Shown: positions 1 through 5,298 of the stretch, in pieces
How positions within the stretch are numbered: position 1 is the first letter of the stretch
Layout of the letters: each line of letters starts with the position of its first letter
NCBI GenBank assembly: GCA_038230695.1
Contig: JBBRMT010000130.1
Coordinates: forward strand, 1 to 12,770
Reading direction: 5' to 3'
Length of the DNA: 12,770 bases
DNA from: QHBQ01 sp038230695
Lineage (GTDB): Bacteria > Chloroflexota > Chloroflexia > QHBQ01
The notes under the pieces: model-generated
What the model saw: only the letters and a program-made list of their open reading frames with translations
Told to the model about the DNA's origin: nothing
Database searches by the model: none
Translations under genes and position numbers: made by a program

Positions 1-3
1 CTA

Positions 4-363
4 ATGGCTGAGGAAACCAACCCGATTAACGGCACCACGGTCAATGTGACCGCGCCAACCCCTGAGCAATGGGCAGCGGCCGTGCAACCGATTGCACCGG
101 CAACCCCTGAACCCGCTGCCCCTGAACTGGCTCCGGCTGCTCCGGCTGCCCCGCCTGCCCCGCCTGAAGCTGTCACGCCCTCCAACCCGCCTATCGCTAC
201 TCGTGTAGACGAACTGGCTACCGAGGTCGCGGCCCTGAAGCAGCAACTGGTCGAGGCGAACCAGCGGGCCGCCCTGCCTCCGCTGGCGGGCAACCCCGGC
301 CCGGGTATGACAGGGCCGATGACTGGCGAACAGATGATCCGCAAGGCCATCGAGAACCAGTAG
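4..363 (+). CDS. Scaffold-like Pro/Ala-rich coiled-coil protein upstream of capsid gene
   Basis: A 119-residue protein placed directly before the major capsid gene, the usual position of a capsid scaffolding or decoration protein. Residues about 18-65 are a Pro/Ala-rich low-complexity linker. Residues about 66-89 form a short predicted coiled coil (TRVDELATEVAALKQQL). The C-terminal tail (MTGEQMIRKAIENQ) is amphipathic, as scaffold tails that bind capsid often are. The start ATG is chosen because, when the contig is closed on itself, an AAAGGAG site lies 9 bases upstream (12639-12645). No sequence family is recognised, and the scaffold role rests on position, small size and coiled coil. It could instead be a head decoration protein or a short fibre-like protein. 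Confidence 0.7.
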   Translation: MAEETNPINGTTVNVTAPTPEQWAAAVQPIAPATPEPAAPELAPAAPAAPPAPPEAVTPSNPPIATRVDELATEVAALKQQLVEANQRAALPPLAGNPGPGMTGPMTGEQMIRKAIENQ

Positions 364-439
364 GCCCGAACCACGCTCAACGGCAAAAGGCAGATAAGCT
401 GCAACCGCTAGAACGTGGCAGAACCATTGATAAGCAAGC

Positions 440-474
440 GCGGGCCGCATAGCCAACAAAGGCTGCCGCCCCGC
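440..474 (+). other. Intercistronic hairpin between scaffold-like and capsid genes
   Basis: The 145-base gap between the scaffold-like gene and the capsid gene holds no ORF of note. It can form a stem of GCGGG (440-444) with CCCGC (470-474) plus an inner AGCC/GGCT pairing. There is no T-run, so it is not a classical terminator. It could be an RNA processing or stabilising element that raises capsid over scaffold expression. This is a hypothesis only. Confidence 0.25.
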
Positions 475-508
475 TGCACTCACGATAATCAAAGGAGAGA
501 AACTAACC

Positions 509-1399
509 ATGCCTCTTACCCTTGCTGATAGCAATCTGCTGTCACTGCCGATGATGACGCGGGGGGTGATTGACACCATCGTCCGCGAGAGCCGTATCTT
601 GCAACTGCTACCCTTCACGGATGTGGTGGGCAATAGCTATGTCTACAATCAGGAGCTAACCCTCAGCACGGTGGCCTTCTACGCGCCCAATGACAACTGG
701 AGCGAAGGCACACTCACGGTGCAGCAGAAGGTGGCGCACCTCAGCATCCTGGGCGGCAACGCTGATGTAGACTCCTTTCTTGAACGTACCTATGCCAACG
801 TCAACGATCTGCGGACGGTGGCGATCCAGAACAAGGCGAAGGCGGTCGCTTACCAGTATTGCGACACATTCATCAACGGCGACACGGGCAGCGACCCCAA
901 TGCCTTTATGGGCATCGCTAAGTTGGTGGACCCCACGCAGAAGATTACCGCCGGGGCGAATGGTGCGGCGCTCACCCTGGACATGATGGACCAGTTGATC
1001 GATAAGATCAAGCCTGGCGCACCCGACTTGATCCTCATGTCGCGCCGCTCTCGCCGCAACCTCATGAAGCTGCTGCGCGGCTCCGGCAACCTGTTCGAGA
1101 CTGATGTCAACAACTTCGGTCAGCGTATCGAGTTCTACGCCGGCGTGCCGATTGCGGTTGATGACAACCAGGCTGACACGCAGGTCGTCGGCACGTCGGG
1201 TGCGGTCTGCTCGTCTATCTACGCGATGAAGCTAGGTGACAACGGCGTGCTGGGCCTGACGAATGGCGGCATAATGACCGAGCAGGTTGGCAACCTGCCG
1301 GACGCGGATGCCTGGCGGGTGCGTATCAAGTTCTACTGCTCCATCGCTAGCAAGTACCTGTTCGGGCTTGCCAACCTGGTCGGGGTCAACGGTAGCTAG
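509..1399 (+). CDS. HK97-fold phage major capsid protein
   Basis: A 296-residue protein with the features of small HK97-type major capsid proteins. The N-terminus (MMTRGVIDTIVRESRIL) fits the start of a capsid N-arm. The central region has a long acidic/hydrophobic spine helix (residues about 110-135, KAKAVAYQYCDTFINGD). Conserved-looking capsid text follows, such as DLILMSRRSRRNLMKLLR, a P-domain-like segment, and a C-terminal beta-rich part with NGGIMTEQ and the aromatic FYCSIASKYLFGLANL. It would form the icosahedral shell. Start: ATG with AAAGGAG at 491-497. It lies after the scaffold-like gene and directly before the lysis genes. There is no obvious protease domain or cleaved delta-domain. 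The family assignment is by overall resemblance, and confidence in 'capsid' is high. Confidence 0.88.
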   Translation: MPLTLADSNLLSLPMMTRGVIDTIVRESRILQLLPFTDVVGNSYVYNQELTLSTVAFYAPNDNWSEGTLTVQQKVAHLSILGGNADVDSFLERTYANVNDLRTVAIQNKAKAVAYQYCDTFINGDTGSDPNAFMGIAKLVDPTQKITAGANGAALTLDMMDQLIDKIKPGAPDLILMSRRSRRNLMKLLRGSGNLFETDVNNFGQRIEFYAGVPIAVDDNQADTQVVGTSGAVCSSIYAMKLGDNGVLGLTNGGIMTEQVGNLPDADAWRVRIKFYCSIASKYLFGLANLVGVNGS

Positions 1400-1957
1400 A
1401 TGCAACCTTCCACGCCCGCCCCTTCGCCCGCCCTTCGCATGGTCAACGTCTGCGGTCTGCTGCCACACAACTATAGCAGGCCGGGCGTGGCGTGGCGCTC
1501 GGTTAACACGATCTCCAAAATCGTTGTGCATTACCCTGGGGATAGTGGCGACGATCAAGAAGTCTACCTTGACCGCCTGAAGATGTTGGCTAGTTACCAC
1601 CTGAACAAAGACTGGGGCGGGGGCTGGATGGGCTTCGGGCTGATGTATCATCGGGTCATAGCGCCTGACGGCACCATCTATGAAACCGAACCGTTGGAGC
1701 TAATCACCTGGAACGCTCACTCACCGGCCAACGAAATAGATCTAGCCATCTTGATAGACGTGGGCATAGGGCAAAACGTCACCGTGCTACAGCGGGCTGC
1801 GCTGCTTGCCTACCTGGAACAACTCTGCTATCATACCCCTGCCATCCCTGCAGGGCCGCACGATGTGTACGGCCATCGGGAAATGCCGAATAACGCTACT
1901 GACTGCCCTGGCCCGGCCTTCGACCTGGTCACCGAGTGGAGGCGCTTGAACCCATGA
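1400..1957 (+). CDS. N-acetylmuramoyl-L-alanine amidase (endolysin, Amidase_2/T7-lysozyme type)
   Basis: A 185-residue zinc amidase expected to cut the amide bond between N-acetylmuramic acid and L-alanine in host peptidoglycan for lysis. Visible signatures are KIVVHYPGD (H44, first zinc ligand), YHRVIAPDGTIYE (residues 83-95, the fold's central strand), WNAHSP (H107 region), GHREM (H159) and DCPG (C169), matching the His-His-Cys zinc site of T7 lysozyme-like enzymes. Residues 1-13 are a Pro-rich leader encoded by a repeated 19-mer. There is no signal peptide or separate wall-binding domain, so export depends on a holin, and a holin-like gene follows with a 4-base overlap. The ATG abuts the capsid stop codon (TAG ATG), and its own ribosome site is weak, suggesting translational coupling to the abundant capsid message. 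Confidence 0.92.
   Translation: MQPSTPAPSPALRMVNVCGLLPHNYSRPGVAWRSVNTISKIVVHYPGDSGDDQEVYLDRLKMLASYHLNKDWGGGWMGFGLMYHRVIAPDGTIYETEPLELITWNAHSPANEIDLAILIDVGIGQNVTVLQRAALLAYLEQLCYHTPAIPAGPHDVYGHREMPNNATDCPGPAFDLVTEWRRLNP
1420..1438 (+). repeat. Dispersed 19-mer CCCTTCGCCCGCCCTTCGC, copy 1
   Basis: An exact copy, on the opposite strand, lies at 5273-5291, and a one-base-longer variant at 2325-2345. In all three the repeat is read in the same phase as Pro-Ser-Pro-Ala (PSPALR here). Confidence 0.7.
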
Positions 1958-2373
1958 TAGCTGCTCTGACCTATATGGTGTATGCTCTGCTGCTTTCCTT
2001 CGGTATCCCTCTGGCTATGTTGGACGCGCAAATTACAAGCACTCTACCGCCCGCTGTGGTGGCCGGTGTGCCTGCCGTTTTCGCTATACCTCTACTTATC
2101 GAGGGTCTCAAGGCGGGCGGCCTGTCGTCGCGCTTCGCTCCGTTGGCGGCTATGGTACTCGGCTTCGTCTGGCAGCTTGCCGCTGCCCTTCCCCTTTCCT
2201 TCCCTTCCTTCTTCCTCGCCCTCGCTGCTGGTCCTCTCACCGGGCTGGCAGCGGTGGGCGGTTACTCGGCTATCAAGGCCGCCACTGATAATGACGCGGG
2301 GCATATACCGCCGCCCCTCGCCCCCCCTTCGCCCGCCCCTTCGCCTCCACCTGGTGGGCAGAACACGGTATAG
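1954..2373 (+). CDS. Holin-like membrane protein
   Basis: A 139-residue very hydrophobic protein with three or four likely membrane helices (about residues 2-22, 33-53, 61-80 and 84-110). A short charged and Pro-rich hydrophilic tail follows (about residues 113-139, with PPSPAPSPPP). Its position after the endolysin and before the operon terminator fits a holin that permeabilises the membrane and releases the amidase. The start is taken at the ATG that overlaps the amidase stop (ATGA), with GGAGG at 1938-1942. A GTG at 1936 in the same frame would add six residues. The long double-helix core with a proline tail does not match a named holin class that I can identify, so the role is inferred from topology and place. 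Confidence 0.72.
   Translation: MIAALTYMVYALLLSFGIPLAMLDAQITSTLPPAVVAGVPAVFAIPLLIEGLKAGGLSSRFAPLAAMVLGFVWQLAAALPLSFPSFFLALAAGPLTGLAAVGGYSAIKAATDNDAGHIPPPLAPPSPAPSPPPGGQNTV
2325..2345 (+). repeat. Dispersed CCTTCGCCCGCC repeat, variant copy 2
   Basis: Variant of the 19-mer at 1420-1438 with one extra C. It encodes the PSPAPSP part of the holin tail. Confidence 0.6.
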
Positions 2374-2376
2374 AGA

Positions 2377-2404
2377 AGCGCCGCTGGTAGCCTCCAGCGG
2401 CGCT
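2377..2404 (+). terminator. Late-operon terminator hairpin, probably bidirectional
   Basis: A perfect 11-bp stem AGCGCCGCTGG / CCAGCGGCGCT with the 6-base loop TAGCCT starts four bases after the holin stop codon. It is followed by a modest pyrimidine tail (CCTTATTCGTTCC). On the other strand the tail is TCTCTATAC. It sits between the + strand late unit and the convergent - strand unit and would insulate both. Confidence 0.85.
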
Positions 2405-2429
2405 CCTTATTCGTTCCTCGGCAGTGCGG

Positions 2430-2648
2430 TCAAAGCGGAACACCCCGCCGCTCTGCTGCTGGGGCAAAGCCCTCGCGCAATTCATTTCCACTGACCCATA
2501 CCCGATTACCTAGCGCGGCTGCTGTGTGATGCCCTGGGCATTGCAACCCTGCTTCTATGCGCTGTATCTGGCGCACGCTTATGCCGCTCTGCTCTGCAAG
2601 CTGCTGCTGTCTGAGGCCCGCCGCCTTCCTCGCTTCTTTGAGTTTCAT
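2430..2648 (-). CDS. XRE-family helix-turn-helix regulator, distal early gene
   Basis: A 72-residue DNA-binding protein. Residues 1-35 are a clear XRE/Cro-CI helix-turn-helix: MKLKEARKAAGLRQQQLAEQ then SGISVRQIQRIEAG, with the recognition helix at about 24-33. The second half (TAAALGNRVWVSGNEL) keeps the spacing of the usual 'A..LG..v..L' helices but is degenerate. The ATG is preceded by GGAAGGGG. It is the last gene of the long - strand unit and faces the late-operon terminator. The leader just upstream can form mutually exclusive hairpins that mask its ribosome site (see 2650-2690). It is a candidate Cro-like or CI-like switch partner of the XRE gene at 6766-6984. Confidence 0.78.
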   Translation of the reverse strand: MKLKEARKAAGLRQQQLAEQSGISVRQIQRIEAGLQCPGHHTAAALGNRVWVSGNELREGFAPAAERRGVPL

Positions 2649-2649
2649 C

Positions 2650-2690
2650 GCCGCCCCTTCCCTGGGTGATGGGGCGGCTTGCGCCGCCCC
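2650..2690 (-). promoter_or_regulatory. Three-segment alternative hairpin controlling the distal XRE gene
   Basis: On the - strand transcript the order is GGGGCGGC (2690-2683), GCCGCCCC (2678-2671) and GGGGCGGC again (2657-2650). The middle segment pairs perfectly over 8 bp with either flank. The first pairing leaves the GGGG of the XRE ribosome site free, while the second buries it one base before the ATG. The upstream gene's stop codon is 8 bases before segment one. The + strand reading of the first hairpin is followed by TGTTTCTC and could also act as a + strand terminator. Confidence 0.5.
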
Positions 2691-2697
2691 TGTTTCT

Positions 2698-3243
2698 CTA
2701 CTGCTCCTCTGGTTCAATCAGTATGTCAATGTCCCACCGGCTATCGGAATAGCAATCATCGCATAGCCAGCCGGTGAATTGTTCGTGGCGCATTAGCATC
2801 CCCTCTTTGACAATCGCCCGCGTACCCTCGGTGAACCCGCCCTGACCTACTGAGCGAACCCTGCCGGTAGCCAGGCAATCGGCGCATACGTGTGCAACGC
2901 TCACCCCTCGGCTCATTAGCAGGCTGACTGCCAGATCGCCGCCGCCCGCTACCCCGCCCTCGCCTGCCTCTATCAGCGCGTCTATCGCCGCTGCCAGATG
3001 GGGGGCAAAGTTCTTTGCGCCCTTGCCCGCTGGCGTGATTTGTATGTCGCCACCCCAGGGGTCGCCGACGGTTGGCCCGCGCTGCGCCCGCTCTTGCTTG
3101 CTGGCGTATCTCTCCATCGCCGCCAGTTCGTCGCGCTCTGATGGGGTCATGTGCTGCCAGGTAAACTGGGCCGCCCTTGCGCGGGCCCGGAGGGCCGCCA
3201 TTTCCCGGCGGCCCTCCATAACATCCTCTCTGCTCTTGCTCAC
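2698..3243 (-). CDS. Unknown 181-residue protein with two CxxC zinc-ribbon-like pairs
   Basis: Not assigned to a family. Residues 1-55 are charged and probably helical (SKSREDVMEGRREMAALRAR). Residues 55-115 are mixed. The C-terminal third carries two cysteine pairs, HVCADC (C120, C123) and WLCDDC (C161, C164), about 40 residues apart, which suggests one structural zinc ribbon. The protein ends in a very acidic tail (DIDILIEPEEQ). The start is GTG at 3243, which overlaps the TGA of the upstream gene (GTGA). Longer in-frame readings upstream would be a Gly-rich artefact encoded opposite the neighbouring gene. The tight coupling to 3240-3539 suggests the two act together. Possible roles include nucleic-acid binding or a host-takeover factor. 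Confidence 0.72.
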   Translation of the reverse strand: MSKSREDVMEGRREMAALRARARAAQFTWQHMTPSERDELAAMERYASKQERAQRGPTVGDPWGGDIQITPAGKGAKNFAPHLAAAIDALIEAGEGGVAGGGDLAVSLLMSRGVSVAHVCADCLATGRVRSVGQGGFTEGTRAIVKEGMLMRHEQFTGWLCDDCYSDSRWDIDILIEPEEQ

Positions 3244-3539
3244 GCCTGCACCGCCTTCCGGCACGAGCCACATCGGCAAGGCCGATTGCCAACCCGATAA
3301 TCGCCGCCCACGCCCGCCGCCCAGCCTGCTGCGTGCCATAGCCTGGTCAAGCGGACGGTTATCCAACCCGGCATATCTTCGACCTGCTCGACCCCCGCCG
3401 CCCTCGCCGCCGCCGCCGCCTGGCGTAGATTGTTGCTGGCCTCCATAAGCGCCCACTGCGCCCGCTCCAACTCGACCTGAGCCATGTGCCGCTCGATGGC
3501 GGCTGTGATTGTCTCGCCCTCACGTGGTATAATGTTCAC
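3240..3539 (-). CDS. Unknown 99-residue helical protein with a CxCxxC tail
   Basis: Starts at GTG 3539 with AAAGGA eight bases upstream, and overlaps the next gene by four bases. Residues 10-50 are a strongly helical, Ala/Glu/Gln-rich segment, probably a coiled coil. A middle segment contains WITVRLTRLWHAAGW. The C-terminus has NRPCRCGSCRKA (C88, C90, C93), which weakly recalls SEC-C type metal motifs but lacks their full pattern. No known family is recognised. It lies 58 bases downstream of the SLOG-like gene and is probably co-transcribed with it. Confidence 0.65.
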   Translation of the reverse strand: MNIIPREGETITAAIERHMAQVELERAQWALMEASNNLRQAAAAARAAGVEQVEDMPGWITVRLTRLWHAAGWAAGVGGDYRVGNRPCRCGSCRKAVQA

Positions 3540-3562
3540 TGTCTGGATCCTTTCTGGACGTT

Positions 3563-3603
3563 GGCGGGCCTCTTTTCGACAGGCGACCCGCCTTCTATTA
3601 TTT
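3563..3603 (+). terminator. GC hairpin with U-rich tail (+ strand sense), weak
   Basis: GGCGGG (3563-3568) pairs with CCCGCC (3587-3592), with CCT/AGG pairing inside. It is followed on the + strand by TTCTATTATTT. On the - strand it is an intercistronic hairpin between the SLOG-like gene and the next gene, without a T-tail. No obvious + strand gene precedes it, so it may serve mainly as an RNA-processing hairpin. Confidence 0.3.
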
Positions 3604-4212
3604 AGTACCTACTACGAACCGTAACAGGGCTGGCAACCAACGCCAGCCCGAAGCCCACGCGCCGGAAGGGGCCGCCGCCGCCCACGAACCGAACCCCAGC
3701 GCGGGCAGCGCCGAGGAAGGGCAACCGAACACGAACAGGGGCAAGCCGCCCGCCACAACCAACGCAGAGAAACGCAGGAAGGCGGGGCCAGCAACCGAGG
3801 CACCGGGCCGCCACGAAGCCAACCAGACCCCCGCCGACCCGGGGCCGCCCGCAACCGCCGCCGCCGCAACCGCCGCCGACCGGCAAGCCAGCCGCGCCGC
3901 GCAAGGCAGGGCAGCAGGGCCGCCCGCCCAGAACGACACGGACGCGCCAGCCGCCGCCGCGCCCAGCACCAGGCCGACCTCAGAAGCGGGACCCGCCGCG
4001 CCCTCGCCGCCCGGGCCGAAGGCAGCGAACACGGACAACGCCGCCGCCCCGCCAGGAACGGCCAGGGCAGCGGAGATAGCCAGGGCATCGCCGCCCACGC
4101 AGCAACCGACGGCAAGCCGCCGCCCCGCCAACAGGCAAGAGCGCACGAGCCAGCCAACAGGAACATCCCCGCCCTCGAACCACCTCGACCCGCCGAACGC
4201 AACAGTAGCCAT
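3598..4212 (-). CDS. SLOG/Rossmann-like nucleotide-binding protein (DprA-like superfamily)
   Basis: A 204-residue protein starting at ATG 4212 with a textbook AAAGGAG six bases upstream. It begins with a beta strand and glycine loop, VAFGGSRWFEGG. It continues with LAVGCCVGGDALAISAAL (the 'vGca.GaDala' loop typical of SLOG/LOG/DprA folds), LSVFAAFGPGGEGA, SVSFWAGGPAALP and LPLFVFG. These fit a single Rossmann-type domain that binds a nucleotide or nucleotide-derived ligand. SLOG proteins include sensors and effectors in conflict systems as well as DprA. The coding strand is strikingly A-poor (the + strand is T-poor), so alternative frames are falsely open here. The frame is chosen by the ribosome site, the promoter and the motif order. 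Its role in the phage is unknown: defence modulation, signalling or DNA processing are all possible. Confidence 0.75.
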   Translation of the reverse strand: MATVAFGGSRWFEGGDVPVGWLVRSCLLAGRRLAVGCCVGGDALAISAALAVPGGAAALSVFAAFGPGGEGAAGPASEVGLVLGAAAAGASVSFWAGGPAALPCAARLACRSAAVAAAAVAGGPGSAGVWLASWRPGASVAGPAFLRFSALVVAGGLPLFVFGCPSSALPALGFGSWAAAAPSGAWASGWRWLPALLRFVVGTK

Positions 4213-4227
4213 AATAGTCTCCTTTCC

Positions 4228-4243
4228 GGTACGTTTCCGTACC
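4228..4243 (-). promoter_or_regulatory. 5' stem-loop with GAAA tetraloop in the SLOG-like gene leader
   Basis: On the - strand the leader reads GGTACG-GAAA-CGTACC, a perfect 6-bp stem closed by a GNRA tetraloop. It ends a few bases before the AAAGGAG ribosome site. The predicted transcript start (about seven bases after the -10 box) falls at the first base of the stem, so the mRNA would begin with this hairpin. The same sequence as DNA is a perfect inverted repeat and could be an operator. Confidence 0.6.
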
Positions 4244-4246
4244 ATT

Positions 4247-4275
4247 ATTATACCACTAGTCGGCGACGTTCGTAT
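4247..4275 (-). promoter_or_regulatory. Promoter for the SLOG-like gene
   Basis: A perfect -10 box TATAAT (4252-4247 on the - strand) but a poor -35 (ATACGA at 4275-4270). The GTCGCCGAC motif that recurs in the genome lies in the spacer at 4259-4267, so activation or repression by a factor bound there is plausible. Confidence 0.5.
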
Positions 4276-4764
4276 ATAGCCCATTAGTCCTGTATTTGAC
4301 TAGTACCTCTCATTTTCGCCGGATCTCGCGCCCCTCGCCCCCCGCCCGCAGGCGAAAAACGCGCACAAACCGCGCCCCGCGCGGGCGGAGCCGCCCGCAG
4401 GCGGCGACGGCGGCGAACAGCCGCCCAGCAAGCGAAGCGCAGCGCCGACCAGGGCAGCCGCCGCGCCCCGCGCGGCAGCGGGCAACCCCCAGCCAGGCCG
4501 AGGAGGACGGCACGGCACGCCGCCGCCCCCCGCCACCGGCCGCCGCCCCGCCGCTGCTTCTTCATCAACCACTACCGGAGCCACACACGCCACCACCCCT
4601 AATGCTTTTGCTGCGAAGCAGCTACCGCCGCGAAACGGCCACCGAAGATCCTTCGCCGACGAGCGCAAGGGCGAAACGCGACTGCTCCACTGCCTCATTA
4701 TCTTGCCGGATCCAGACTGCTCTCGCGCACATGATCTTGCCTATTTATCCTTTGGAGCGTTTCG
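4276..4764. other. GC-rich, T-poor region without a convincing gene
   Basis: Positions about 4320-4560 are extremely GC-rich and almost free of T on the + strand, the same bias as the SLOG-like gene. This keeps several frames open on both strands, yet none has a good ribosome site or recognisable motifs. Visible structure: a palindrome GCGGGCGG-AG-CCGCCCGC (4381-4398), a 13-base direct repeat CCGCCCGCAGGCG (4342-4354 and 4391-4403), and ACTAGT repeated at 4254 and 4299. The - strand could hold a decayed copy of the adjacent A-poor gene, but I cannot align them convincingly. Otherwise nothing clear is seen here. Confidence 0.4.
4610..4628 (+). repeat. 19-bp direct repeat GCTGCGAAGCAGCTACCGC, copy 1
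   Basis: Identical to 4868-4886 and preceded in both places by a TAATG...TTT stretch. It contains a self-complementary GCTGC-GAA-GCAGC hairpin. Copy 1 appears to be a fragment resembling the 5' end of the small membrane-protein gene at 4859, followed here by unrelated sequence. Confidence 0.7.
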
Positions 4765-4794
4765 TTTATATACCCTTGCGCCGTCGGCTATAAT
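4765..4794 (+). promoter_or_regulatory. Promoter for the 50-residue membrane protein
   Basis: A perfect TATAAT at 4789-4794 with a moderate -35 TTTATA at 4765-4770 (18-base spacer). Transcription would start near 4801, giving a leader of about 58 bases. That leader can pair CCGGC (4823-4827) with GCCGG (4845-4849), partly covering the ribosome site. Confidence 0.5.
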
Positions 4795-4858
4795 CTGAAC
4801 CAGGCCGTTTCGCGCTCTTGGCCCGGCGTGGCCTTGAACGCCCCGCCGGAGGCATCTA

Positions 4859-5011
4859 ATGTATTTCGCTGCGAAGCAGCTACCGCTTCTTGTCAATGCC
4901 TTCATTCCGATCTTTGTCATTCTCCTATTCGGCGTACTCTGTAGCCGCGCGACTGCAAGGGTTCGGGAAGCCGCGCAGAGGCGGCCCGACGCGGTGCCGG
5001 AGCGCGTTTGA
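4859..5011 (+). CDS. Small single-pass membrane protein, 50 residues
   Basis: ATG 4859 has GGAGG at 4848-4852 (six-base spacing) and an upstream TATAAT promoter, so this short gene is well supported. It reads MYFAAKQLPLLVNAFIPIFV and then ILLFGVLCSR. The hydrophobic segment at about residues 8-28 is followed by a basic, charged cytoplasmic-type tail with many Arg and Glu (residues 29-50). It is the only clear + strand gene inside the - strand region. It may be an antiholin, a superinfection-exclusion protein, a toxin of a type I pair or another moron. No family is recognised. Its 5' coding sequence contains the hairpin repeat that also occurs at 4610. Confidence 0.68.
   Translation: MYFAAKQLPLLVNAFIPIFVILLFGVLCSRATARVREAAQRRPDAVPERV
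4868..4886 (+). repeat. 19-bp direct repeat GCTGCGAAGCAGCTACCGC, copy 2
   Basis: Codons 4-10 of the 50-residue gene. Identical to 4610-4628. The internal GCTGC-GAA-GCAGC hairpin lies just after the start codon. Confidence 0.7.
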
Positions 5012-5298
5012 GTGGAGCGCGGCTTTCAACCGTTCTTAGCGCAGGCCCGCCACTTGCAAATGCCAGATACTTGAAGAAAATATTGTTGTTAAAGAGCGAA
5101 GAGAACGCGAAGTTATTGCGAAGGTGGGGCGAAGTCAACCCCGCTGCCAGCCTCATTAAGCGGCTGAAACAACCTGGGGCAAAGGAGGTGCGAAGGATGT
5201 GGCGAGGGGCTTGTATAGCCTCTCCAAAAGCTCCAGCGGCATCTCACCCCGGCTATTTGGTGCGAAGTCGCGGCGAAGGGCGGGCGAAGGGTTTGTGA
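5008..5298 (+). CDS. Doubtful 96-residue basic ORF downstream of the small membrane protein
   Basis: Begins at TTG 5008, overlapping the upstream TGA as TTGA. The same junction type is used between the large terminase and the gene at 9438. GGAG lies at 4999-5002. The product is basic with a possible helix (YLKKILLLKSEENAKLLRRW). Against it: the last 143 bases run antisense through the well-supported gene 5156-5719, no domain is recognisable, and a 9-bp inverted repeat (AAGCCGCGC 4968-4976, GCGCGGCTT 5017-5025) at its start could instead be part of a terminator for the 50-residue gene. The segment 5011-5155, not covered by any other gene, is the part most likely to be expressed if it is real. 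Confidence 0.3.
   Translation: MSGARLSTVLSAGPPLANARYLKKILLLKSEENAKLLRRWGEVNPAASLIKRLKQPGAKEVRRMWRGACIASPKAPAASHPGYLVRSRGEGRAKGL

Noticed and set aside
1..633. A long - strand frame opposite the scaffold-like and capsid genes.
   Set aside because: Arg/Gly/Ser-rich shadow of well-supported + strand genes, with no ribosome site or domain.
3244..3456. An N-terminal extension of the 181-residue gene, giving a Gly-rich leader from 3456.
   Set aside because: It lies over the 99-residue gene in another frame. GTG 3243 with the GTGA overlap explains the junction better.
3602..4202. Alternative - strand frames over the SLOG-like gene.
   Set aside because: They are open only because the strand is A-poor. 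They lack ribosome sites and recognisable motifs.
4296..4793. A + strand Arg/Pro-rich frame across the GC-rich segment.
   Set aside because: Composition artefact of T-poor DNA (stop codons need T). No ribosome site and no folded-protein pattern.
4917..5156. A 79-residue - strand frame downstream of the 187-residue gene.
   Set aside because: No ribosome site. It is antisense to the better supported 50-residue gene and its downstream frame.
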